Positions 21,585 to 29,042 of a stretch of DNA of 33,657 nucleotides are shown one piece after another. The stretch's first letter is position 1, and every line of letters begins with the position of its first letter. The notes beneath the pieces are model-generated. The model had not been told where the DNA came from. It worked only from the letters and a program-made list of their open reading frames with translations, and did not search any database. The stretch is from contig JBAQQB010000052.1 of NCBI GenBank assembly GCA_049306275.1, forward strand, positions 1 through 33,657, read 5' to 3'. The position numbers and the translations under genes were made by a program. The stretch comes from JADJTT01 sp049306275 (GTDB lineage: Bacteria > Bacteroidota > Bacteroidia > Chitinophagales > Saprospiraceae).

Positions 21585-23384
21585 TTAAATCGGTTCAAAC
21601 TGCAGCCTCGCCAAACTGTTGTAGAGCCCGTTTTCGATCCCGGAAAGTTCCTCATGCGTACCTTTCTCCACGATGCGTCCTTCGTCGAGCACGAGGATCT
21701 GGTCGACGTCGCGGATGGTGGCCAGGCGGTGTGCGATGATGATGGAGGTGCGGCCTTCGAGCAGTTTGGACAGAGCGTCCTGCACCAGTTTCTCCGACTC
21801 GGCGTCGAGGGAGGAGGTGGCCTCGTCGAGCAGCAGGATGCTGGGGTTTTTCAGAATGGCCCTTGCGATGGCGATGCGCTGCCGCTGCCCGCCTGAAAGT
21901 TTGACGCCCCGTTCTCCCACCAGGGTATCGAGGCCGTCGGGGAAGGCGCGGATGAAGTCCCAGGCATTGGCCTGCCGGGCCGCGTCGATGATTTCCTCCT
22001 CGGTGGCGTCCGGCTTTCCGTAAAGGATGTTCTCCCGGATGGTGCCGCCGAAGAGGATGACCTCCTGGGGTACAATGGCCATGTGGGAGCGGTATTCGGA
22101 GATGTCGTATTCGGAGATGGGGCGGCCGTCGACCTGGATATTGCCCTGGCCCAGCTCGTAGTAGCGCAGGAGCAGTTGCACGATGGTCGATTTGCCTGCG
22201 CCGGAGGGACCTACCAGGGCCACTTTTTGTCCGGCTTTCACCTCGAAACTCACCCCTTTGAGCACCTCGACGTCTTCACGGGTCGGGTAGCGGAAGTGAA
22301 CATCCTCGTACCGGATATTTCCCCTGACAGATTGGCGATCAGCGGGTTGTACGGGTTTGATGGTCACCTCTGAGGGCTGGTCGAGGATTTCCCTGACCCG
22401 TTCGGTAGCGCCGAGCGCGCCCAATATTTCGGTGTAGAAATTACCCAGGCCCGCGATAGCGCCGCCGATGATGGCGGTATAGGAAACGAAGGCGATCAGG
22501 TCGCCCGCGGTGATTTTGCCGGATTGCAGCAGCATGGCTCCTTCCCAGATGATGAAAAACAGGGCTCCGAAGAGCACGACGATCATGAAAACGGAAAAGA
22601 GGGCGCGGCCGCGGGCGAATTCGAGCGAGATCTTGACCATATGCCCCACCGATTTCGCGTAGCGAACCGACTCAAACCATTCGTTGGTGAAGGCCTTGAC
22701 CGTCTGTACCGTACCCATCGTCTCGCTGACGATGGTGTTGGAGTTGGCGAGCTCCTCCTGCCGGGCTTTGGAAAGTTTGCGGATATAGCGGCCGAAAAAC
22801 ATGGCCAGCACCACCACCACCGGGAAGGTAGCCAGCATGATGAGGGCCAGCCGCGGCGTGGTGATAGCCAGAAAGATCACCCCCGAGACCAGGATGATGA
22901 TCTGCCGGATGAACTCGGCCAGGGTGAAGGAAAAGGCGTTGTAGAGCCGCTCTACGTCGGCCGTAAGGCGGCTGACCAGCTCCCCTACCCTGCTTTTCTC
23001 GAAAAAAACGATGGGCAAGGAAACGAGTTTGTCGTACAATGCCCTGCGCAAATCTGCCGTTCCTTTTTCACTGACGAAGGCGAAAAGCATCACCCGGCTG
23101 TAGGAAAACACCCCTTGCACCACCAGAATGCCCAGCAGGATGAGGCCGATATCGGGCAGGCTCAGATCCCATTCCGACTTGCCCTGGGCTACGTCGACCA
23201 TCATACCGGAGAGGTAGGGGAAAACCATGAAGACCAGGCTGGAGAGGAAGAGGATGACCAGGCCCAGGGCCAGCCGCCACCAATAGGGGCGCACGAATTG
23301 GAAGATCGCCAGTGCGTGCCGCAGGGATTCGCGGGTGAGTTTGGGTTTGGGCGAACTGTCGTCGGTTGGTTTTCGTCGGGACAT
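21585..23384 (-). CDS. MsbA-like ABC exporter, fused permease and ATPase
   Basis: The protein has 599 residues. Residues about 30-330 form a six-helix type I exporter domain, and about 355-599 the nucleotide-binding domain. Walker A is GPSGAGKST (392-400), the Q-loop is in VPQEVILFG, the signature is LSGGQ (496-500), Walker B is ILLLDEA (516-522), the D-loop is SSLD and the H-loop is IIIAHRLAT. It is a half-transporter working as a dimer in the inner membrane. Relatives flip lipid A (MsbA) or export drugs or peptides; the neighbourhood (murB, lptD) makes a lipid or envelope substrate plausible but not shown. It is the first gene of a minus-strand run. The upstream spacer carries a GTGAAGA repeat. 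Confidence 0.93.
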   Translation of the reverse strand: MSRRKPTDDSSPKPKLTRESLRHALAIFQFVRPYWWRLALGLVILFLSSLVFMVFPYLSGMMVDVAQGKSEWDLSLPDIGLILLGILVVQGVFSYSRVMLFAFVSEKGTADLRRALYDKLVSLPIVFFEKSRVGELVSRLTADVERLYNAFSFTLAEFIRQIIILVSGVIFLAITTPRLALIMLATFPVVVVLAMFFGRYIRKLSKARQEELANSNTIVSETMGTVQTVKAFTNEWFESVRYAKSVGHMVKISLEFARGRALFSVFMIVVLFGALFFIIWEGAMLLQSGKITAGDLIAFVSYTAIIGGAIAGLGNFYTEILGALGATERVREILDQPSEVTIKPVQPADRQSVRGNIRYEDVHFRYPTREDVEVLKGVSFEVKAGQKVALVGPSGAGKSTIVQLLLRYYELGQGNIQVDGRPISEYDISEYRSHMAIVPQEVILFGGTIRENILYGKPDATEEEIIDAARQANAWDFIRAFPDGLDTLVGERGVKLSGGQRQRIAIARAILKNPSILLLDEATSSLDAESEKLVQDALSKLLEGRTSIIIAHRLATIRDVDQILVLDEGRIVEKGTHEELSGIENGLYNSLARLQFEPI

Positions 23385-23393
23385 GGAGGGAGA

Positions 23394-23442
23394 GTGAAGA
23401 GTGAAGAGTGAAGAGTGAAGAGTGAAGAGTGAAGGGTGAAGG
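23394..23442. repeat. GTGAAGA heptamer repeat
   Basis: Five exact GTGAAGA units and two GTGAAGG units lie in perfect tandem (seven heptamers), followed by GTGAAAC-like sequence to about 23460. They sit in the 135-base spacer between the divergent ABC exporter and DUF4105 genes, beginning 10 bases upstream of the exporter ATG. Seven-bp units make copy-number change by slippage plausible. Confidence 0.85.
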
Positions 23443-23519
23443 GATTTGAAAAAGTGAAACAGCTAAAGGGGTGGGTTGGTTAAGGGAAAAGGATTATTTT
23501 TCGGGATGAAAATGGGGGT

Positions 23520-24659
23520 ATGAAACAAATATCCATTCTGATTGCTTGCCTCATCATGTCCTTGGCCGCTCGCGGGCAGGGGGTGCGGATGAGTTTGCTG
23601 ACCTGTGCGCCGGGGGATGCGACGTATAGTATGTTCGGGCACAGCGCGGTGCGGGTTCAGGACCCGGTGCGCGGCATGGACATGGTGTACAACTACGGCA
23701 CCTTTGATTTTGAGACGCCGAATTTCGTTTGGAAGTTCATGCGGGGGAAGTTGTTGTATCAGTTGGACGTGCAGTCCTTCAGGCACTTCATGCGGGAATA
23801 CACAAGGGAAGACCGGATGGTGTACGAAGAGGAGATCATGCTGAGCGAGGAGGATAAAGCGGCGCTGGAGGCCTTTCTGGCCGACAATTACCGGCCGGAG
23901 AAGCGGTATTACCTCTACGATTTTTTCTTTGACAACTGTTCTTCGCGCATACGCGACGCGCTGGAGACGGTGTTGGGGGAGCGGCTGCAATACCGCTTTT
24001 CGGGAGGATACGAAACGATGACCTACCGGCAGGCCATCGCCCCCTATACGGCCTCCAGGCCCTGGATGGCTTTCGGCATCGATTTGTTGCTCGGCGCGCC
24101 GACCGACCGCCGGGCGGATGAGCGGGGGCAGATGTTTTTGCCGGATTTCCTTTCGGGCCGTCTGGGGCAGGCCTGGGTCGGCGGCGTTCCCTTGCTGGGG
24201 CCGCGGATTCCCATTATCGAAGGAAAGGCGAGGATACATCCGGGCAAGCAACCCAAGCCGGGGTGGTTTTTATGGGTGTTGACCGCAGTTTTCTTTCTCG
24301 TCTGGCGGTTTTCCCCAAAAAAAAGGCGCTGGATCGAGGCGGGGCTCTGGATGCTCTATGGTCTGGCGGGATGCCTGGTGGCCTTCATGTGGTGGGGTAC
24401 AGACCACCAGGCCACGCAGGAGAACTGGAATATTTTTTGGCTGAATCCGCTTCAGCTCGCCGCGGGGATTGCCGTTGCCGCAGGCAGCCGGTCAACCTGG
24501 CTGAAGGGCTTCGGGTGGTTGCAAACGGGCATGGTACTCATCGCGCTGGCCGCCTGGATGTGGCTACCGCAGGCCCTTCCCTTGCCAGCCCTGCCATTGA
24601 TGTTATTGCTGGTTTTTCAGAGTTTGAGGTTGGCGGGCATTATTTCAAAAAGAAGATGA
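23520..24659 (+). CDS. DUF4105 (Lnb N-terminal-like) membrane protein
   Basis: The protein has 379 residues. A signal peptide (about 1-20, ending AARGQ) leads to a DUF4105 domain (about 22-200): YSMFGHSAVRV with His41, and YDFFFDNCSSRIRD with Asn139-Cys140. These are positions expected of the papain-like Lnb/DUF4105 fold. A C-terminal region (about 245-375) has about five transmembrane helices. In Enterococcus and others, Lnb transfers an acyl chain within lipoproteins; Bacteroidota DUF4105 proteins are not characterised to my knowledge, so a lipoprotein-acylation role is an inference. The TGA stop overlaps the ATG of ppk1 (ATGA), so translation is probably coupled. Confidence 0.85.
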   Translation: MKQISILIACLIMSLAARGQGVRMSLLTCAPGDATYSMFGHSAVRVQDPVRGMDMVYNYGTFDFETPNFVWKFMRGKLLYQLDVQSFRHFMREYTREDRMVYEEEIMLSEEDKAALEAFLADNYRPEKRYYLYDFFFDNCSSRIRDALETVLGERLQYRFSGGYETMTYRQAIAPYTASRPWMAFGIDLLLGAPTDRRADERGQMFLPDFLSGRLGQAWVGGVPLLGPRIPIIEGKARIHPGKQPKPGWFLWVLTAVFFLVWRFSPKKRRWIEAGLWMLYGLAGCLVAFMWWGTDHQATQENWNIFWLNPLQLAAGIAVAAGSRSTWLKGFGWLQTGMVLIALAAWMWLPQALPLPALPLMLLLVFQSLRLAGIISKRR

Positions 24660-26695
24660 AAATACAAGAACCATACATAGACCGCGACATCAGCTGGTTG
24701 TCGTTCAACCACCGGGTGTTGCAGGAGGCGCGAGACAGGAGGGTGCCGATTTACGAACGCCTCAAATTCCTGGCCATTTACTCTTCCAACCTCGACGAGT
24801 TTTTCCGCGTGCGGGTGGCTTCGCTGCGGAGTTTCAAAAAGCTGCGGCGCAAGACCCGGCAGCAGTTTCACATCCGGCCGCGCAAGACGCTGAAGGAGGT
24901 GGAGCGGATCGTCAGGCATCAGCAGGAGCTATTCGGGGAGACTTTCCGGGAGGAGATTCTGCCTGACCTGTCGAGGGCTGGCATCAACCTGGTTGGGGAG
25001 ACGAAGTTCAATAAAAAACAGAAGGCGTTTGTGGAGAGCTGGTTCGACGAGCACCTGGCGCCGATGCTCCTGCCCATCCCGCTGACGCCCCGGTCGCGTG
25101 CGCCTTTTCTCAAAAACAAAAACCTCTACCTGGTCGTGCCCGCGCCGGAGGAAAGCCCCAACATCGGCACGCTGCTGGAGATACCTACCGAGGAGAAAGG
25201 TCGTTTTGTAGCCATCCCCAGCAATGGAGGCGGGCACTGTTTCGCCTTTATCGACGACGTGGTACGGCACAACCTGCCGCGTATTTTCCCGGGCGAGTCG
25301 GACGGCAGGGCCTGGTCGGTCAAACTGTCGCGCGACGCCGAGTTGTACATCGAAGATGAGCTGAGCGGCAATCTGGTGGAGAAAATCAAGCAGGGGCTGG
25401 AAGAACGCGCCACGGGAGCCCCCACGCGCTTCCTCTACGATGCGGAAATGCCGGAGGAGTTGCTGGCCCAGATCATGGGCATTTTCAAACTGAAAAAAGG
25501 CGACCTGATACCCGGAGCGCGGTACCATAACTTCAGCGATTTCCTGAAATTCCCGCAACCGCCTGGCATCGAGGGCCTGCGCGACCCCGCCATGCCCCGG
25601 CTCCCCCACCCCGTGCTTTCGAAGGCCCCCTCGCTGCTGGACGCCATCCGTTCGGCAGATCAATTGCTGCACTATCCTTACCAGACCTTCGCCCACGTGC
25701 CAGCCATGATCCGGGAAGCTGCGGAGCATGCCGAAGTGCACACGATCAAGATCACTTTTTACCGCATCGCGGAGCAGTCGGAGATCGCCTCGGCGCTGAT
25801 GTATGCCCTGGAAAGGGGCAAGGAAGTGACGGTGTTTGTAGAGGCCAAGGCGCGGTTTGACGAAGCGGCCAACCTTTACTGGGGGCAAAAACTCCAGGAT
25901 GCCGGCGCGCGGATCATTTACAGCATCCCCAACATCAAGGTGCATGCCAAGGTATTGCTCATCGGCATGAAGCACAAGCGGGGCGAATCGCATGTGGCCT
26001 ACCTGAGCACCGGCAATTTCAACGAGAAGACCTCCAGCGTGTACACCGACCAGGCGCTCTTCACCGCCGACCCGCGGATTACCGACGAGCTGAACCAGTT
26101 GTTCGCTTTTCTGGAAGGCAGCATCCCGAGTCCGGAGTTCCAGCACCTGCTCGTAGCCCCATTCACCCTGCGCGAGCGGATGAGCTCCATGATCGACAGG
26201 GAGATTGCCCATGCGCAAATGGGCCGGGAGGCCTATATGTTTCTGAAAATGAACAGCCTGGAAGACCGGGACATGATAGACAAACTCTACGAAGCCAGCC
26301 GGGCGGGAGTGCGGATCTACCTGATCGTCAGGGGCATCTGCTGCCTCATACCCGGGGTGAAGGGGCTGAGTGAAAACATCCGTGCCATCAGCATTATCGA
26401 CCGTTTCCTGGAGCATTCGCGGGTGTTCCTGTTTGGCAACAGCGGGCAGGAGGAGGTCTACCTCTCTTCGGCCGACTGGATGACGCGCAACCTGGACTAC
26501 CGCATCGAGGTGGCTTTCCCCGTCTACGACCCCGCGCTGGCCGCGCAGATGAGGAAATTGCTGGAGATCCAGCTGGCCGGCAACCTCAAGGCCCGGGTCA
26601 TCGACGCGGAGCAGAGCAACCCGTATGTGGTGCGCGAGCCGCATCAGCCGTATGTGAGGGCGCAGGAGGCGTTTTATGAGTATTTGAAAGAGTGA
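24656..26695 (+). CDS. ppk1: Polyphosphate kinase 1
   Basis: The product has 679 residues from the ATG at 24656; the frame is open further upstream, but that part lies inside the DUF4105 gene. The enzyme makes polyphosphate from ATP reversibly. The N-terminal domain starts YIDRDISWLSFNHRVLQEA. The middle domain has RPRK. Two phospholipase-D-like C-terminal domains hold the autophosphorylated His430 in NIKVHAKVLLI and the second His587 in FLEHSRVFLFG. TFYRIAEQSEIASAL is also typical. Length matches the family. Coupling to the DUF4105 gene by an ATGA overlap is visible. The TGA stop is part of a GTGAAAAA repeat tract. Confidence 0.96.
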   Translation: MKIQEPYIDRDISWLSFNHRVLQEARDRRVPIYERLKFLAIYSSNLDEFFRVRVASLRSFKKLRRKTRQQFHIRPRKTLKEVERIVRHQQELFGETFREEILPDLSRAGINLVGETKFNKKQKAFVESWFDEHLAPMLLPIPLTPRSRAPFLKNKNLYLVVPAPEESPNIGTLLEIPTEEKGRFVAIPSNGGGHCFAFIDDVVRHNLPRIFPGESDGRAWSVKLSRDAELYIEDELSGNLVEKIKQGLEERATGAPTRFLYDAEMPEELLAQIMGIFKLKKGDLIPGARYHNFSDFLKFPQPPGIEGLRDPAMPRLPHPVLSKAPSLLDAIRSADQLLHYPYQTFAHVPAMIREAAEHAEVHTIKITFYRIAEQSEIASALMYALERGKEVTVFVEAKARFDEAANLYWGQKLQDAGARIIYSIPNIKVHAKVLLIGMKHKRGESHVAYLSTGNFNEKTSSVYTDQALFTADPRITDELNQLFAFLEGSIPSPEFQHLLVAPFTLRERMSSMIDREIAHAQMGREAYMFLKMNSLEDRDMIDKLYEASRAGVRIYLIVRGICCLIPGVKGLSENIRAISIIDRFLEHSRVFLFGNSGQEEVYLSSADWMTRNLDYRIEVAFPVYDPALAAQMRKLLEIQLAGNLKARVIDAEQSNPYVVREPHQPYVRAQEAFYEYLKE

Positions 26696-26725
26696 AAAAG
26701 TGAAAAAGTGAAATGGTGGAAGGGT
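26691..26725. repeat. GTGAAAAA microsatellite after ppk1
   Basis: Two GTGAAAAA units, a GTGAAATG unit and degenerate GTGGAAGG/GTGAA units follow directly from the ppk1 stop, whose TGA (26693-26695) is part of the first unit. Same family as the tracts at 2964, 19352 and 23394. Confidence 0.65.
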
Positions 26726-26791
26726 GAACTCTTCAAATATTTTCTTGTGGAAAAACGCTGGTTCCCGCTCCTATCTGTATCTTAGCGACTT

Positions 26792-27049
26792 GATAGAAGC
26801 CTTCGAGGGCGTATTGTATAAATGTATTATGAGAAAACAAATCACTTCCTGGTTTCCGGGTTCCTGGAAAGCTTTTATGTCATTTGGATATTGCCGTAGC
26901 ATGCGGGGCGCTCCAGCCTTGCGATGAATTTTTTACCTGCAACGAGGCTTGCTGTGGTGAAAGGGGTTCACCTTGCGGGCCAGCCCGGGCAATTGCCTGA
27001 ATTCCACGAATTACCCCCCTGCCCCGGCCGGTTTCGGCCGGGGTTTTTT
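26792..27049 (+). ncRNA. Candidate small RNA or long 3' leader region ending in a strong terminator
   Basis: The 382 bases between ppk1 and the next gene hold no convincing protein; a 67-codon ORF from 26724 has unprotein-like composition. The stretch ends in a textbook terminator 330 bases after ppk1. Internal stems include TTTCC/GGAAA around 26848-26870 and GGTGAA (26956-26961) against TTCACC (26967-26972). TATCTTAG (26778-26785) is one base from the TAnnTTTG -7 consensus, but I find no TTG at the right distance. It could be an independent small RNA (a 6S-type RNA is one idea to test) or simply the ppk1 3' untranslated region. The 5' end given is a guess. Confidence 0.3.
27022..27049 (+). 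terminator. Strong intrinsic terminator
   Basis: CCCCGGCC (27022-27029) pairs perfectly with GGCCGGGG (27036-27043) around a 6-nt loop, and six T residues follow. Directly after it TATTTTG (27051-27057) resembles a -7 box for the gene at 27078, so one transcript seems to end where the next begins. Confidence 0.92.
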
Positions 27050-27077
27050 GTATTTTGCGGTTCCAAAAAGAACATAC

Positions 27078-28796
27078 ATGGCATCCGGTTCACTTTTTCC
27101 CCTGTATTCCACGACCCGGTCGCGCACGCGCGCGCAGGAGTCGAGCGCGGCCATTCAGCGGTTGTACATCGCCATGCGGCATTTGTTCATACGCGGCAAC
27201 TACAAGCCCCTGGGGGTGTCGGGCGAAGCGATGATCGAAGCGCTGATGGTGTTGCGCCCGGAGATATACGGCAGCATTGCCGACCCCGAAAAGGTTGAGT
27301 TGGAGGGTTTGCTGTACGTGCTGCAACGCCTGCCCATCGGCATTGAAGAATGCAGGTACATCAACCTGGTTTCCAGGGAAGGGCTCGGGCACTCGCATTT
27401 TCCCGTCATTATTCCCCCCAAACGGCGGCGCAACTGCTACCGCATCGACGAGGAGCAAATGTTTATTGAAATGACCCGGGGACGGAGCGATATTTACGAC
27501 GTGCTGACCCACCTGACCTTTCTTTTTATCGAATCGGAAAAAATAAGGCGCAACAGCGAGAGCCCCCGGGGCAACACGACGCGGGAATGGAAAATGCTGG
27601 AGAAGATCATCCAGTTGGAAGAGAAGGGGGAAGAATTTGAAAGGGAAGTGGCCTATACTTACCTGAGCAGTATCCTGGGCAGGCCTTACGGAGAGATCGC
27701 CGAGGCGGCGGAGAAATTTTCCCGCACGCCCAGGATAAACGACCTTTTCCACGTAACTTATTGGCTGGGCCGCCTGTCGCGCGAGGAAAGGCGGGAAAGT
27801 CGCGACCGGGTGATCAACTTCTCTTCGGCTTTGCGGGAGAAAGTAGGGCACCACCTCTACGGCGAGCTCTGGGCCAACCACATCAAGGAATTTCTGCTCG
27901 AAAACCAGCTCTTTCACCGTCCTCTGCACATCATCAGCTCCAACCTTCACTCGGTGATGAACAGCTTCTACGCGCCTGCCGCCCTGAAGCGCACGCTCAA
28001 GACGGAGGACCTGATGACCCTGGCCCTCGAGCTGAGCCGCGAGGAAAACGACGAATTGCGCCACCGCGTGGAGGAGTTCGCCCGCAAGCACGGCATGGAG
28101 CAGATCGAAGACGAGAGCGGCACCAACATCACCGTGCAGATCTACGATCTGGCAAAGATCCCCCACGCCCAGCTGCCGCTTGAGTTGACCTGCGACCACG
28201 CCTACATTGAAAAAGAGCAGCCCCTGCTACTGGTCATGGACTACGCCTTCGGCGAGCAGGCCTACGAGACGATGGACGAGCTGCTCAAGCCCTTTGATTT
28301 TCAGGGACAGAGCTACTGCCTCGACGTGCGATCGGTTTCCATCATGGGCAAGGCGGGCATTCTGGAGGGCGTGAAAGGCGATATCATGATCCCCACCGCC
28401 CACGTATTCGAAGGCACCGCCGACAACTACCCTCTGGACAACGACCTGAGCGTGGAGGATTTCAAAGACAGCGGGCTGGATATCTACCAGGGTCCCATGA
28501 TCACCGTGCTGGGCACCTCGCTGCAGAACAAAGACATCCTGGAGTACTTCCTCCGCTCCTCCTGGAAAGCCGTGGGTTTGGAGATGGAAGGCGCGCATTA
28601 CCAAAAGGCCATTCAGGCCGCCAGCAAGATCCGCAACAACATCCGCAAGGACATCGTGCTGCGCTACGCCTACTACGCCTCGGATAACCCGCTGCTCACC
28701 GGCCACACCCTGGCTTCTGGCAGTCTGGGAGAAGAGGGCGTCAAACCGACGTATTTGATTACCTGGAAGATTTTGAACAAGATTTTGAATCCTTGA
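27078..28796 (+). CDS. Large protein with nucleoside-phosphorylase-like C-terminal domain
   Basis: The product has 572 residues from the ATG at 27078; the open frame upstream crosses the terminator. There is no signal peptide, so it is probably cytosolic. The first 340 or so residues are mostly helical and charged and I do not recognise them. The C-terminal part carries three elements in the order of the PNP/MTAN nucleoside phosphorylase superfamily: SIMGKAGILEGVKGDIMIPT (about 421-440), VGLEMEGAHYQKAIQ with MEGA at 503-506, and RYAYYASDNP with Ser535-Asp536 where the catalytic Asp is expected. I therefore infer a nucleoside or nucleotide phosphorylase/nucleosidase-like domain. I believe databases file relatives under a DUF (perhaps DUF6909); that is from memory. 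Transcribed alone, between a terminator and repeat array B. Confidence 0.75.
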   Translation: MASGSLFPLYSTTRSRTRAQESSAAIQRLYIAMRHLFIRGNYKPLGVSGEAMIEALMVLRPEIYGSIADPEKVELEGLLYVLQRLPIGIEECRYINLVSREGLGHSHFPVIIPPKRRRNCYRIDEEQMFIEMTRGRSDIYDVLTHLTFLFIESEKIRRNSESPRGNTTREWKMLEKIIQLEEKGEEFEREVAYTYLSSILGRPYGEIAEAAEKFSRTPRINDLFHVTYWLGRLSREERRESRDRVINFSSALREKVGHHLYGELWANHIKEFLLENQLFHRPLHIISSNLHSVMNSFYAPAALKRTLKTEDLMTLALELSREENDELRHRVEEFARKHGMEQIEDESGTNITVQIYDLAKIPHAQLPLELTCDHAYIEKEQPLLLVMDYAFGEQAYETMDELLKPFDFQGQSYCLDVRSVSIMGKAGILEGVKGDIMIPTAHVFEGTADNYPLDNDLSVEDFKDSGLDIYQGPMITVLGTSLQNKDILEYFLRSSWKAVGLEMEGAHYQKAIQAASKIRNNIRKDIVLRYAYYASDNPLLTGHTLASGSLGEEGVKPTYLITWKILNKILNP

Positions 28797-28802
28797 TTCA
28801 AT

Positions 28803-29035
28803 CGAGGTGTCACCTCCTATCCGGCTGATTTTCAGCACAAAACAAGGTGTCACCTCCTATCCGGCTGATTTTCAGCACAAAACAAGGTGTCACCTCCTAT
28901 CTGGCTGATTTTCAGCACAAAACAAGGTGTCACCTCCTATCCAGCTGATTTTCAACGAAAAACAAGGTGTCACCTCCTATCTGGCTGATTTTCAGCACAA
29001 AACAAGGTGTCACCTCGGCGATACCTCGGCGATAG
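28803..29035. repeat. 40-bp-period palindrome array B (five full units plus tail)
   Basis: Five units of 40 bp start at 28803, 28843, 28883, 28923 and 28963; a truncated one starts at 29003. The shared core is AGGTGTCACCTCCTATC followed by CTGATTTTCA; the first unit has GAGGTGTCACCTC, later ones AAGGTGTCACCTC. The tail is ACCTCGGCGAT duplicated (29012-29022, 29023-29033). The period, core and tail design equal those of array A at 13981-14171, but the unit flanks differ. It lies between the convergent stops of the 27078 gene (28794-28796) and the dehydrogenase gene (29043-29045). Confidence 0.95.
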
Positions 29036-29042
29036 TGCAATT

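Noticed and set aside
23463..24251. Minus-strand ORF of 262 codons opposite the DUF4105 gene
   Set aside because: Pro/His/Arg-rich antisense shadow; the plus frame has a signal peptide and DUF4105 motifs.
24263..24655. Upstream extension of ppk1
   Set aside because: It lies inside the DUF4105 gene in another frame and lacks family similarity; the ATG at 24656 starts exactly where PPK1 proteins begin.
26724..26927. 67-codon ORF after ppk1
   Set aside because: Composition is unlike a protein, the start sits in a GTGAAA tract, and no supporting signal is present.
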